A DNA stretch of 64,000 nucleotides from Actinomycetes bacterium (GCA_016861045.1 BOKP01000001.1:123529-187528); one strand, 5' to 3'. Counted from the stretch's first letter, positions 8,831 to 18,518 are shown. Translations and numbers: made by a program. Notes: generated by a model not told the origin, from the letters alone.

Positions 8831-9319
8831 ATGCCTGAGGGAGACACCGCCCACCGGATCGCGGCGCGCATCGGCGCCACGCTGGTCGGCCGCGAGATCG
8901 AGACCGCCGCCGCGCCGAGCGCCCGCTCGCCGCTTCACTCCCGGGCGGCGAGCTCGGCGGCCGGACGCTCGGCGCCGCCGAGGCGCGGGGCCGCGCCTGC
9001 TCGCCTACGAAGCCGGTGCCGCGGTCGGGGAGGCGCTCCTCGACCGAACGGTGATCGCCGGGATCGGCAACGTGATCCGCGCCGAGGCCTGCTTCGCGGC
9101 CGGCGACAGCCCGTGGCGGCGGGTCGGCCGCCTCGAGCCGGGCGAGGCCCGCGGGATCGTCGACGCGGCCGCGCGGATCATGGCCGCGACGCTCGCGACC
9201 GGCTAGCGCCCGCGGCGGCTCTGCGGCCGCGCCCCTGTCCCCGCTGCGGCGACCGGATCGGGACCGGCCAGGGCGGCGCCGCCCGCGTCACCCACCGGTA
9301 CGAGGGCTGTCAGCGATGA
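8831..9319 (+). pseudogene. Decayed Nei2/Fpg-family DNA glycosylase
   Basis: The first residues MPEGDTAHRIAARIGATLVG are the N-terminus of Nei/Fpg DNA glycosylases, including the catalytic Pro-Glu. After about 35 residues the homology changes frame (SLPGGELGGRTLGAAEARG). It then jumps, in a third frame, to LDRTVIAGIGNVIRAEACF, the helix-two-turn-helix region. The central 80 or so residues, including the conserved HLRMTG core, are missing. The end returns to the first frame with a damaged zinc finger (CPRCG followed by a single Cys instead of CxxC). At least two frameshifts and one large deletion make this a dead gene. An intact paralogue must be elsewhere if the activity is kept. Confidence 0.8.
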
Positions 9320-9350
9320 TTCGCGCATCGACCCCACGCTCGCGGTGTTG

Positions 9351-9547
9351 ATGAACCGGATGCTCATCCGCACGATCACGATCTGCCTGGTGGCCTTCGT
9401 CGTCATGACCGCCGGCGCCGCGGCTGCCCCATCGCCCCGGTTCAGGCCGGCGGTCCAGATCTCGACGCCGCTCCCGCACCCCTACTACAGCGACCCTGGA
9501 ATCGCGCTGCGCGATGGCAAGCGAGTGGCCGTCAGTCAAGTCGCCTG
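9351..9547 (+). pseudogene. 5' part of a secreted-protein gene split by an IS element
   Basis: Starts MNRMLIRTITICLV with a signal peptide cleaved near AGAAAA, then about 40 residues of mature protein ending ALRDGKRVAVSQVA. The insertion sequence begins at 9548 and puts a stop within a few bases. The remainder of the same gene resumes after the IS in the same frame (see 10904-12044). Confidence 0.65.
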
Positions 9548-10903
9548 AAGTGGTGTAACCGACTCATCGGCTCAGGTGGCGGCTTGTAGCTGGCTCACCT
9601 CCTCGGGCTCCTCATCGCCCTGCTCCTCGAGGAGCAGGGCGAGCGACTCGGCCGATAGGTAGCGGCGCCCGACCAGCCATTCGTCGTTCTGCTCGATCAG
9701 AAGCGCGCCGCAGAGCCGGATCGCCGCTGCGTCGTTGGGGAAGATCCCGACGACGTCGGAGCGGCGGCCGATCTCCTTGTTGACCCGCTCCAAGGGGTTC
9801 GTCGAGCGGAGCTTGCGCCAGTGCGAGCTCGGGAAGCGGTAGAAGGCGAGCAGGTCCTCCTCGGCGCCCTCGAGCAGCTCGGCGAGCTTGGGGACGGTTC
9901 CGCGGAACCGCTCCAGCACCGAGCCGAGCCGCTCCCGCGCCTGGCTCTCGTCGGAGGCGTCGAAGATCTCCCGCAATGCCGCCGAGACGAGGCCGCGCTC
10001 GGAGCGCCGGCAGTGGCCGTGCATGTTGCGGACGAAGTGGACGGTGCAGCGCTGCCAGGGGCAGCCGAGGATCCGCTCGATCGCCCGTTTGAGGCCTTGG
10101 TGCTCGTCGCTGATCGCCAGGCGGACCCCGTCGAGGCCGCGGCCGACCAGCTCGCGCAGGAACTCGGTCCAAAACGCCTCGGTCTCGACCTCGCCGATCG
10201 AGATCCCGATCACCTCGCGGCGGCCGGAGTCGTGGACGGCGTAGGCGACGACCAGCGCCTTCGAGCGGACCGAGCCGCGGTCTCTGACCTTGAGGTGCTT
10301 GGCATCGAGCCAGAGGTAGGGGTGGGTGCCCTCCAGCGGACGGCGACGGAACGCCTCGACCCGCTCGTCGAGGCTTCGGCAGAGGGCCGAGACCCGGTCC
10401 TTGCTCATCGAGATCCCGAGCTCGCGGACGATCCGGTCGACCTTCCTCGTCGAGACGCCGTTGACGTAGGCCTCCATGACGACCGCGAGCAGCGCCTCCT
10501 CGCAGGGCCGGCGCGGCTCCAGAAAGCTCGGGAAGTAGCTGGCCCCCTCGCGCTTGCGGGGGACGAGCAGCTCGATCTCGCCGACCCGGGTCTCCCAGCT
10601 CCGCGGCCGGTAGCCGTTTCGGTGGGTCAGCCGCTCGGAGCTGACCTCACCGCGGCCGGCGCCGATCTCGGCCGAGATCTCGGCCTCCATCAGCTGCGCG
10701 GCGACCATCGCCACTGCCTCGCGGAGGAAGTCGGAGTGCTCGTCGATCAGCGTCTTGGCGACGACCTCGGCGGTCGTCATGCTCTGGCTCTCGGCCATCG
10801 TGGTGCTCCTTCGTCAGTTGAGGTTGGTCCTTCAACCGACGAGTCTTGAGCCCGCGGTGGCCGGAACTTCGTTCCGGCCTGCTCGGGGGCCGTTACACCA
10901 CTT
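9548..10903 (-). mobile_element. IS256-family insertion sequence, 1356 bp
   Basis: The ends are perfect 12-bp inverted repeats: AAGTGGTGTAAC at 9548-9559 and its complement at 10892-10903. Inside is one complete transposase gene on the minus strand. A perfect 9-bp hairpin (GGCCGGAAC-TTC-GTTCCGGCC, 10859-10879) lies between the transposase start and the right end. No direct target duplication is visible: the flanks are GTCGCCTG and GTAGCGAC. The insertion may therefore have been followed by loss or mutation of one flank. It splits a secreted-protein gene. Confidence 0.85.
9572..10798 (-). CDS. IS256 (mutator)-family transposase
   Basis: 408 residues, the normal length for the family. The DDE catalytic residues are visible: Asp in YLWLDAKHLKVR, Asp in LAISDEHQGL, and Glu in NPLERVNKEIGRR. 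The C/H pattern CPWQRCTVHFVRNM is also typical. The N-terminal DNA-binding region includes RLTHRNGYRPR. The gene is full length and looks functional, so the element may still be mobile. It fills almost the whole IS between the inverted repeats. Confidence 0.95.
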   Translation of the reverse strand: MAESQSMTTAEVVAKTLIDEHSDFLREAVAMVAAQLMEAEISAEIGAGRGEVSSERLTHRNGYRPRSWETRVGEIELLVPRKREGASYFPSFLEPRRPCEEALLAVVMEAYVNGVSTRKVDRIVRELGISMSKDRVSALCRSLDERVEAFRRRPLEGTHPYLWLDAKHLKVRDRGSVRSKALVVAYAVHDSGRREVIGISIGEVETEAFWTEFLRELVGRGLDGVRLAISDEHQGLKRAIERILGCPWQRCTVHFVRNMHGHCRRSERGLVSAALREIFDASDESQARERLGSVLERFRGTVPKLAELLEGAEEDLLAFYRFPSSHWRKLRSTNPLERVNKEIGRRSDVVGIFPNDAAAIRLCGALLIEQNDEWLVGRRYLSAESLALLLEEQGDEEPEEVSQLQAAT

Positions 10904-12044
10904 GTAGCGACGTGACCTGGCCGTCTGGACCAAGATCCGCTTCGGAACCCGGTCCTGGGTTCAGGCAGCGGCGCTCGACGGTAACGGGGACCCGGGCCCG
11001 GTGTCCTCGGTCGAGGCGACGACGGACAGCGGGTACGACGACGACCCCGCCGTCGCGCTTTCCGGTGCGGGCGCGGCGGCCATCGTCTGGCAGGGAGAGG
11101 GATCGAGCGTCGTCGGCCCGTCCGATGCGAGGCTCGCCGTACTCGGTGCCGACGACGTTCTCGGTCCCGCGCAAACGCTGGGCCAGGGGGCTGACCCGGT
11201 GGTCGGATACCCGTCCACGGGGGACGGCCTGCTCGCCTGGAGCGGCGTGGGCGGCATGTCGATCGCACCGGTCGATCCGCTTGGCTCGGTGGGCGGCGCG
11301 ACCACGATCCCGCTTGAAGGCGGAGCGTCCCGCGCGTTCGACCCGACGATCGAGCTCGGCCCCGGTGGGGCGGGGGTCTACTGGAGCGCCGGGCCCAGCG
11401 TCTTCGAGGCGCGGGTCAGCGAACTGGGTGAGCCTGAGTCCGTCAGGGAGGTTCTGCCTCCGAACGAGACCGGATACCGGGATCTGTCCGTCTCCGGCGA
11501 CCTGCTCGTGGCCCTGCGGGATCGAGGTCGGCCAATCGACCTGGTCTGTGTGCCGCTCGGGGGCGGCATCCCGGTGACGATCGATTCGGGGTCCGCCGCG
11601 AGCACCAGTCCGATCCGGTTCGGCAGCCTGGATGTCGACGCCGCGGGCACCCACGGCCTGATCGGGTGGGTGCGTCGTCAGCAGTCCGGCAGGCGGGTGG
11701 CGAAGGTCGCGACCGTCGACGATCGCTGCCGGGCTTCCAGGACCACCTCGCTGCCGTCGCCGGGACGGCGGGCCAACGACGTCCAGGTCAGCCACGACGG
11801 CCGATCGCCGCTGGCGCTGGTCGCCGGCGGGGGCGGGCTCGAGTCGGTCGGCCTCTCCCGATCGGGAGAGGTCCGCGGCAGCAGGCGCATCGCGAACACG
11901 AAGCCGTTCTCGAAGAAGGCCGAGTCGAGGACGCCCGTGACCCAGCTCGAGCTGGTCACCGAGCCCGGCACCAGGCCGACCGCCGTGTGGGCACAGTCGC
12001 ACCGCGGGCCCGGCCAGACGATCGCCGCCTCGATCGCTCGGTAA
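10904..12044 (+). pseudogene. 3' part of the IS-split secreted-protein gene
   Basis: From about 10914 the frame reads DLAVWTKIRFGTRSW and continues uninterrupted for about 376 residues to the stop at 12044. It has repeated blocks of the type DPAVALSGAGAAAIVWQGEG and DPVVGYPSTGDGLLAWSGVG, suggesting a beta-propeller-like secreted protein. A stop at 10905 and the IS separate it from its signal peptide at 9351. The IS length is a multiple of three, so both halves are in the same frame. The family was not recognised. Inner starts could give a truncated cytoplasmic product, but the secreted protein is lost. Confidence 0.65.
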
Positions 12045-12073
12045 CGCGGCAACCCGCTTCTGCGGCCAGGCGC

Positions 12074-12079
12074 GATAAT
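12074..12079 (+). promoter_or_regulatory. Leaderless -10 element for the Crp/Fnr regulator
   Basis: GATAAT is seven bases before the ATG at 12087 and is close to the TATAAT consensus. Confidence 0.5.
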
Positions 12080-12086
12080 CGCCGCG

Positions 12087-12779
12087 ATGGGCGAGGACGA
12101 GGCAAGCACGGCCGGGCTGCTCGCCCGGGTGCCGCTGCTGTCCGATCTCGACCGGGAGGAGCTCGAGCGGATCGCGCAGGTGGCGATCCCGCGCTCGTTC
12201 CCGAAGGGCGCCCGCGTCTTTCACGAGGGCGACACGAGCGATGCCTGCTACGTGATCCGCTCCGGCGAGGTGCGGGTGACCCGCGAGCATCCCGACGGCC
12301 GCGCGATCGCCCTGGCGACGCTCGGTCCCGGCGAGCTCGTCGGCGAGCTGGCGATGATCGACGGCGGCGTCCGCTCGGCCAGCGTCGAGGCGCTCAGCGA
12401 CGTCGAGCTGCTCGCCGTCTCCGCCGCCGACATGAAGGGCCTGCTCGAGCGCAACGCGGAGATCACGGCGAAGCTGGTCGTCGCGCTGACCAAGCGGCTG
12501 CGGGAGGCGAACGAGCGGATCAGCCGGCAGTCGTTTCAGACGGTACCGAGCCGGGTCGCCGGCGTCCTCTCCCAGCTCGTCTCCGAGGAGGGTGCCGAGC
12601 GGGGGCGCGACGGGGTGACGATCCGGATGAACCAGGCCGACCTCGCCCAGCTCGCCGGGACCTCGCGGGAGAGCGTCAGCCGCTTCCTCGCCGTGCTCGA
12701 GCGGGCCGGCGTCGTCCGCGTCGGCCGCGGCCGGGTCACGGTGCTCGAGCCCCATCGCCTGCGGGCGTACATCTTCTGA
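12087..12779 (+). CDS. Crp/Fnr-family transcriptional regulator
   Basis: 230 residues. The N-terminal cyclic-nucleotide-binding beta-roll runs from about 12 to 125, with the phosphate-binding-cassette-like stretch GELVGELAMIDGGVRSASVEAL; the GE...RSA pattern is compatible with cyclic-nucleotide binding. A long linker helix follows, then a winged helix-turn-helix with NQADLAQLAGTSRESVSRFL as recognition segment. There is no Cys cluster as in Fnr, so it is more like Crp. Targets are unknown. It is probably transcribed as a leaderless mRNA from its own promoter. Confidence 0.9.
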   Translation: MGEDEASTAGLLARVPLLSDLDREELERIAQVAIPRSFPKGARVFHEGDTSDACYVIRSGEVRVTREHPDGRAIALATLGPGELVGELAMIDGGVRSASVEALSDVELLAVSAADMKGLLERNAEITAKLVVALTKRLREANERISRQSFQTVPSRVAGVLSQLVSEEGAERGRDGVTIRMNQADLAQLAGTSRESVSRFLAVLERAGVVRVGRGRVTVLEPHRLRAYIF

Positions 12780-12894
12780 GCGCCGGCGCCCGCCGGGTCG
12801 GGGCTCGCGCCGATGCACCGTTCCGGGCCCGCCGTGTCGAGGCATGGCGTGAGCGGGCCTTCGGACCGGTGCCGGCCTCGCGGCCGAGCCGGGC

Positions 12895-12928
12895 GGGACG
12901 AAAGCGGGCGCATGCGACGATTTCGGCC
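12895..12928 (+). repeat. 34-bp dispersed repeat, copy 1
   Basis: Begins GGGACGAAAGCGGGCGCATG and ends ATTTCGGCC. It matches the reverse complement of 13983-14016 at 29 of 34 bases. It carries an imperfect internal dyad (CGAAA...TTTCG). It lies in the 262-base gap between the Crp/Fnr and ASCH genes, which otherwise contains only GC-rich sequence. Confidence 0.6.
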
Positions 12929-13027
12929 TTCTCGCGGCCTCGGCCGCTCCCCCTCGCTGTCCGATCCCGCCGGACCGGCGAGGCGCCGGCGCCGATCCGG
13001 CGGCTCCTCGTCCGGCCGGGCGGCAGG

Positions 13028-13033
13028 TAGGCT
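13028..13033 (+). promoter_or_regulatory. Leaderless -10 element for the ASCH gene
   Basis: TAGGCT lies eight bases before the GTG at 13042. Confidence 0.45.
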
Positions 13034-13041
13034 GCGCTGCG

Positions 13042-13443
13042 GTGAGCGCCCTCTACGTCCTCAACTTCTACTCGCCGCTGTTCGTCGACCAGCTCAGGCG
13101 GGGGCGGAAGACGGCGACGATCCGGCTCGGCGACAAGACGCGCAAGTACGACCGCGGCCAGGTCGTCTGGATCACGGTCGGCTACCGGCACGGGCCGCGC
13201 GAGAAGATCTTCGCCGCCGTGATCGACGACGTCGAGGTGAAGAAGGTCAAAGACCTCTCGCCCCGCGACGTCGAGCACGACAACCCCGAGTTCCGCCGGC
13301 TCGACGACACCGTCAACTTCCTCGAGCAGATCTACGGCAGGCCGATCGAGCCCGATGACGTCGTCACCGTGATCCGCTTCTCGCAGATCGTCGAGCGCCC
13401 GCAGTCGAGCTTCGGCAACGGCGAGACGCCGTCGCGCAACTGA
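13042..13443 (+). CDS. ASCH-domain protein
   Basis: 133 residues, starting with GTG. The sequence LYVLNFYSPLFVDQLRRGRK with TATIRLGDKTRKYDRGQVVW is the beginning of an ASCH domain, a PUA-like fold predicted to bind RNA. The later segment VEVKKVKDLSPRDVEHDNPE and FLEQIYGRPIEPDDVVTVI complete the fold. It is small and single-domain. The family is associated with RNA metabolism or transcription coactivation, but the ligand here is unknown. It lies with the SRPBCC gene between two inverted copies of a 34-bp repeat. Confidence 0.75.
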   Translation: MSALYVLNFYSPLFVDQLRRGRKTATIRLGDKTRKYDRGQVVWITVGYRHGPREKIFAAVIDDVEVKKVKDLSPRDVEHDNPEFRRLDDTVNFLEQIYGRPIEPDDVVTVIRFSQIVERPQSSFGNGETPSRN

Positions 13444-13465
13444 GGGGCGCCTCCCGCCGGGCGCG

Positions 13466-13939
13466 ATGGCGAGCTACGAGTTCCTCACGACCTGGCTGCT
13501 CGACGCCCCCCGCGAGGAGGTCTGGGAGGCGATCTGGGACTCGGGCCGGTGGCCGGCCTGGTGGCGTGGCGTCGTCGAGGTGGTCGAGATCGATCCGGGA
13601 ACGCCCTGCGGGGTCGGCCGCCGCGGCCGCTACCTGTGGCGCAGCCGGATCCCCTATCCGGTCCGGTTCGAGATGGTCTCGACCGCGGTCGAGCCTCCGA
13701 CGCTGCTCGCCGGCGAGGCCAGCGGCGGGCTCGAGGGCATCGGCCGCTGGCGCCTGTTCGAGCAGGACGGCGCGACGGCGGTCATCTACGAGTGGAACGT
13801 GCGGACGACGAAGCCGTGGATGAACGCGGTCGCCCCGCTCGCCGCGCCGGCCTTCCGCTGGAACCACGACCGGGTGATGCGCTGGGGCGGCGAGGGGCTC
13901 GCCCGTCGCCTCGGCTGCCGGCTTTTGGCATCGGGCTGA
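13466..13939 (+). CDS. SRPBCC (START-like) family protein
   Basis: 157 residues. The start MASYEFLTTWLLDAPREEVW and the following WDSGRWPAWWRGVVEV are typical of the polyketide-cyclase/SRPBCC helix-grip fold, which makes a hydrophobic ligand pocket. A mid-protein strand pair (FEMVSTAVEPPTLL, GRWRLFEQDGATAVIYEW) and the C-terminal helix fit too. The ligand and role are unknown. It follows the ASCH gene after 22 bases and may share its transcript. Confidence 0.8.
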   Translation: MASYEFLTTWLLDAPREEVWEAIWDSGRWPAWWRGVVEVVEIDPGTPCGVGRRGRYLWRSRIPYPVRFEMVSTAVEPPTLLAGEASGGLEGIGRWRLFEQDGATAVIYEWNVRTTKPWMNAVAPLAAPAFRWNHDRVMRWGGEGLARRLGCRLLASG

Positions 13940-13982
13940 CGCCGTTCGGGTCGCTCATCGGCGGCGAGGCGCTGGGCGAGCG

Positions 13983-14016
13983 GGCCGAAACCGTCCCATC
14001 TGCCCGGTTTCGTCCC
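13983..14016 (-). repeat. 34-bp dispersed repeat, copy 2 (inverted)
   Basis: The reverse complement begins GGGACGAAACCGGGCAGATG and ends GTTTCGGCC, matching 12895-12928 at 29 of 34 positions. Here the internal dyad CGAAACC...GGTTTCG is perfect over seven bases. It lies upstream of the groES promoter. Confidence 0.6.
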
Positions 14017-14070
14017 GCTCGGCCGGGGTTCGCCTCGGCTGGCGATCTGAGCGGCCTCGACTCAGATCGC

Positions 14071-14098
14071 TTGACAGCGGTCCCCGGGTCGCTACACT
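14071..14098 (+). promoter_or_regulatory. groES-groEL promoter
   Basis: TTGACA (14071-14076) and TACACT (14093-14098) are separated by 16 bases, a good match to a housekeeping sigma promoter. The predicted start site, near 14105, falls just before the CIRCE palindrome. Confidence 0.8.
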
Positions 14099-14112
14099 CG
14101 GCCGCGGCCTCG

Positions 14113-14139
14113 TTGGCACTCTCAACCCCGGAGTGCCAA
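14113..14139. promoter_or_regulatory. CIRCE operator (HrcA-type) of groES-groEL
   Basis: TTGGCACTC-N9-GAGTGCCAA is a perfect inverted repeat with the classical nine-base spacer. It differs from the consensus TTAGCACTC only by a compensated A to G change in each arm. It overlaps the start of the transcript, so an HrcA repressor bound here would block heat-shock expression. No hrcA gene is in the window. Confidence 0.92.
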
Positions 14140-14200
14140 ACTGGGGGCCGCGAGACTTTCTCGACCACGCAATCGCAACCCTCAACGGAGGTACCTACGT

Positions 14201-14491
14201 ATGAATCTCAAGCCCCTGGGTGACCGCCTGATCGTCAGGGCGGTCGAGGAGGAGGAGACGACCGCCAGCGGCATCGTGCTCCCCGACACCGCCAAGGAGA
14301 AGCCGCAGAAGGGCGAGGTCCTCGCCGTCGGCGACGGCGCCTGGGACGAGGACGGCGAGAAGCGGATCCCGCTCGACGTCGCGGCCGGCGACATCGTCCT
14401 CTACAGCAAGTACGGCGGCACCGAGGTCAAGGTCGACGGCGAGGACCTGCTGGTCCTGCGCGAGTCCGACGTCCTCGCCAAGGTCGAGTAG
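14201..14491 (+). CDS. groES: Co-chaperonin GroES
   Basis: 96 residues, normal length. [20 protein letters not shown] is the classical start, followed by the mobile loop [21 protein letters not shown]. The C-terminal [15 protein letters not shown] is also standard. It caps the GroEL ring during protein folding in the cytoplasm. GGAGGT lies eight bases before the ATG. It is the first gene of the CIRCE-controlled operon, 51 bases upstream of groEL. Confidence 0.98.
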   Translation: MNLKPLGDRLIVRAVEEEETTASGIVLPDTAKEKPQKGEVLAVGDGAWDEDGEKRIPLDVAAGDIVLYSKYGGTEVKVDGEDLLVLRESDVLAKVE

Positions 14492-16174
<1,683 letters not shown>

Positions 16175-16193
16175 CCGGTCCTCGGGACCGCTT

Positions 16194-16256
16194 GCGGCCG
16201 GCGCGCCGGCCGCACCGCTTGTCGAAGGGCCCGGGGCGCCAGCTCCGGGCCCTTCG
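16194..16256 (+). terminator. Terminator hairpins after groEL
   Basis: A 20-bp palindrome (GCGGCCGGCGCGCCGGCCGC, 16194-16213) is followed by a perfect 12-bp stem CGAAGGGCCCGG / CCGGGCCCTTCG (16223-16234 and 16245-16256). There is no long U-run, as is usual in GC-rich actinobacteria. Confidence 0.75.
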
Positions 16257-16350
16257 CGCTGTCGGGCCCCGGGTGGCGGCGGCGTCTCGGCCACCCGCCC
16301 GAACCCGCGCGGCGGCGGGGCCGGCCGGCCGCCGCCGAGGGTCGTCGCGC

Positions 16351-17220
16351 TCAGCCGGCCGCGAGCACCGCCGCCATCGGCGCCGGCTCGACGCCGAGCG
16401 AGCGGACGTCGGCGCTGCCCCGCTCGCTCACCATCGGCACCTCGAGCAGCTCCGCCTCCTCCCAGGTGGCGAAAGCGACCTCGCCGAAGATGCGCCGGAG
16501 CCAGATCAGGGCGGAGCGGACGAACGGCAGCGGGACGTGGATCGCGGGGCGCTCGCGGCCGGCGCTGGCGGCGATCAGGCGCGCCTGCTGCTCGTAGGTG
16601 AGCCGCTCGGGGCCGGCGAGCTCGAAGCGGCCCGGCGGCCGCTCGAGCGAGGCGATGACGGCCCGGGCCGCGTCGGCCGCCCAGATCGGCTCGTAGGCGG
16701 ACTGCCCGCGGCCGGAGATCGGCAGCAGCGGCAGGAGCGCCAGCCGACGGATCCAGGTGACCCAGGTGTCGGCCGGGTCGTAGATGAGCGACGGCGCGAA
16801 GATCGTCGTCTCCAGCGACGATGCCTCGACCCGCGCCTCCGCCAGCGCCTTCGCGCGGAAGAAGCGCGTGCGCTGGAAGCTGGTGGCTCCGAGGGCGCTG
16901 AAGAAGACGAAGCGGCGGACCCCCGCCCGCTCGGCGGCGGCGAGCAGGCGGTGGGTGCCGAGCGCGGTGATCTCCTCGACCCGTCGCGGCGGCTGGTCAC
17001 GGATCGCGGCGGCGAGGTGGATCACGGTGTCGACGCCGCGGACCGCGTGACGGAGGCCGCGGGGATCGCCGAGGTCGGCGAGCGAGAGCCGGACCCTGAC
17101 CCGGTCGGCGCCGAGGCGGCGCGGGTCGCGGACGAGGCAGCGGACCTCGTGACCCTCGTCGAGCAGCATCGGCAGGAGCGCCGAGCCCACGACCCCGGTC
17201 CCTCCGGTCAGCAGAATCAT
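16351..17220 (-). CDS. NAD(P)-binding epimerase/NDUFA9-like protein
   Basis: 289 residues starting MILLTGGTGVVGSALLPMLL, the Rossmann TGGTGxxG motif of extended/atypical short-chain dehydrogenases. GVDTVIHLAAA and FVFFSALGATSFQ fit, but the usual catalytic YxxxK is absent (the equivalent region reads TRFFRAKALAEA). This fits the atypical NDUFA9/complex-I-type group rather than a sugar epimerase. The upstream frame is open further, but homology begins at 17220 and a TAGGGT hexamer lies eight bases above. The substrate is unknown. Confidence 0.78.
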   Translation of the reverse strand: MILLTGGTGVVGSALLPMLLDEGHEVRCLVRDPRRLGADRVRVRLSLADLGDPRGLRHAVRGVDTVIHLAAAIRDQPPRRVEEITALGTHRLLAAAERAGVRRFVFFSALGATSFQRTRFFRAKALAEARVEASSLETTIFAPSLIYDPADTWVTWIRRLALLPLLPISGRGQSAYEPIWAADAARAVIASLERPPGRFELAGPERLTYEQQARLIAASAGRERPAIHVPLPFVRSALIWLRRIFGEVAFATWEEAELLEVPMVSERGSADVRSLGVEPAPMAAVLAAG

Positions 17221-17228
17221 CCCGTCCC

Positions 17229-17234
17229 ACCCTA
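17229..17234 (-). promoter_or_regulatory. Leaderless -10 element for the NAD(P)-binding protein
   Basis: TAGGGT on the minus strand is eight bases before the ATG at 17220. Confidence 0.4.
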
Positions 17235-17264
17235 CCCGCGCCGGGTCGGAGCGCCACCTGCCCG

Positions 17265-17270
17265 TACAAT
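17265..17270 (+). promoter_or_regulatory. Candidate -10 element of the ferredoxin gene
   Basis: TACAAT is a close -10 match about 65 bases above the ferredoxin start. No good -35 was found. Confidence 0.35.
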
Positions 17271-17334
17271 GCCCCCGCCGCCGCTTCGATCGGATGGCCG
17301 GCAGCGAGCAACCGAACGAGAGGGATTCCGAGCC

Positions 17335-17598
17335 TTGACCTACGTGATCGCAGAGCCCTGCATCGGGGAGAAGGACAACTCGTGCGTCGAGGTCTGTCCG
17401 GTCGACTGCATCCACCCGACCCCCGACGAGCCCGACTACGAGCAGCACGAGCAGCTCTACATCGATCCGGACGAGTGCATCGACTGCGATGCGTGCGTCG
17501 AGGCGTGCCCGGTGGACGCTTGCTTCGCCGAGGACCAGCTCCCCGGCGAGTGGGCCAAGTTCGCGCAGCTCAACGCCGACTACTACGCCGGCCGTTAG
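17335..17598 (+). CDS. fdxA: 7Fe ferredoxin (FdxA type)
   Basis: 87 residues. The first cluster motif is C-x7-C-x3-C-x3-C (CIGEKDNSCVEVCPVDC) and the second is C-x2-C-x2-C-x3-C (CIDCDACVEACPVDAC). This is the arrangement of actinobacterial ferredoxins with one [3Fe-4S] and one [4Fe-4S] cluster. It is a soluble electron carrier for cytochromes P450 or other reductases. The only start that keeps the family N-terminus (TYVIAEPC) is TTG at 17335, with a purine-rich GAGAGGGA upstream. The next gene on the strand begins very close. Confidence 0.93.
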   Translation: MTYVIAEPCIGEKDNSCVEVCPVDCIHPTPDEPDYEQHEQLYIDPDECIDCDACVEACPVDACFAEDQLPGEWAKFAQLNADYYAGR

Positions 17599-18499
17599 TC
17601 GATCCGGCGGCGGCGGTTCGGCCGCGCGCCGCGCGCTGCCGCTGCCGCTGATCGCGCTCGCGCTCGCGGGCGCGGCGGCGGTCATCCTCGTCTACCTGCT
17701 CGTGGTCCGCACCTACTGGGGCCAGCGCCTCGACGAGCACGCCTTCGTCGGCCACGACTTCTTCACCTCGCGCGAGGCGCAGGCCGACAGCTTCCTGCGC
17801 ATCGTCTCGGTCGGCTCGCTGCTGCTCGCGACGACGCTGGTCGCCGCGGTCGCGGTCATCCGCCGCCGTCCGCGGCTGGCCCTCCTCGCCGCCGCCTCGA
17901 TCGTCGGCTCGATCCTCTGCACGGAGGTGCTCAAGCACCTGATCCTCGAGCGTCCCGCGATCATCGGCTCCGGCATCGTCGACAACTCCTATCCCTCGGG
18001 CCACACGACCGTCGGCATGGCGGTCGCCGTGGCGGCGATGCTCGTCGTCCCGCGCCGGCTGCTGCTGCCGACGGCGCTGGGGGCGGGCCTGTTCGGGTCC
18101 GCGTTCGGGGTCGCGGTCGTCGCCGCCGGCTGGCACCGGCCGAGCGATGCGGTCGGCGCCTTCTGCGTCGTGATCGCGGTCGCGGCCCTCTGCGCGGCGC
18201 TCGGACACGCGTTTCCCGACCGCGTCGAGGCTGCCGCGCGGCGCACGCGGCGGCTGCCGCCGATCCGGGTCGGCACGACCGAGCTCGGCCTGCTCGCCCT
18301 CGCGCTCGGCGGGCTCGGGCTGTTCGCGCTCGCCGCTCTCAGCTATCGCGGGATCCCGTGGACGAGCACCAGTGCAGGCTTCCTGCTCTCGGCCGCCGCG
18401 ATCGTCGTCATCGCCGTTCTCGCGACCGCGGCGCTGGCGGCGGCGATGCTCGCCTCGGAGGACGGCGGGCGCGCAGGGCCTTCCTCGGATCGCGAGTAG
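17489..18499 (+). CDS. PAP2-superfamily membrane phosphatase, start uncertain
   Basis: About six membrane segments with the three PAP2 phosphatase motifs: KHLILERP, PSGHT, and GWHRPSDAVGA. Such enzymes remove phosphate from lipids such as undecaprenyl diphosphate or phosphatidic acid at the membrane. The start is a problem. The first membrane segment (LPLPLIALALAGAAAVILVY) and its RR flank lie at about 17625-17690. The only canonical start before them is the ATG at 17489, inside the ferredoxin gene, which would give a 110-base overlap and an odd Ser/Pro-rich leader. A non-AUG start just after 17598 is an alternative. Confidence 0.8.
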   Translation: MRASRRARWTLASPRTSSPASGPSSRSSTPTTTPAVSRSGGGGSAARRALPLPLIALALAGAAAVILVYLLVVRTYWGQRLDEHAFVGHDFFTSREAQADSFLRIVSVGSLLLATTLVAAVAVIRRRPRLALLAAASIVGSILCTEVLKHLILERPAIIGSGIVDNSYPSGHTTVGMAVAVAAMLVVPRRLLLPTALGAGLFGSAFGVAVVAAGWHRPSDAVGAFCVVIAVAALCAALGHAFPDRVEAAARRTRRLPPIRVGTTELGLLALALGGLGLFALAALSYRGIPWTSTSAGFLLSAAAIVVIAVLATAALAAAMLASEDGGRAGPSSDRE

Positions 18500-18518
18500 C
18501 CCGGGCCGGCGGTCCGGA

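Noticed and set aside
9540..10912. An 8-9-bp target-site duplication flanking the IS256 element
   Set aside because: Flanks were compared at several possible end positions and do not match.
10893..12845. A 650-codon minus-strand frame over the IS-split gene and the Crp/Fnr gene
   Set aside because: The plus strand carries the recognised proteins; the minus frame is compositionally a shadow.
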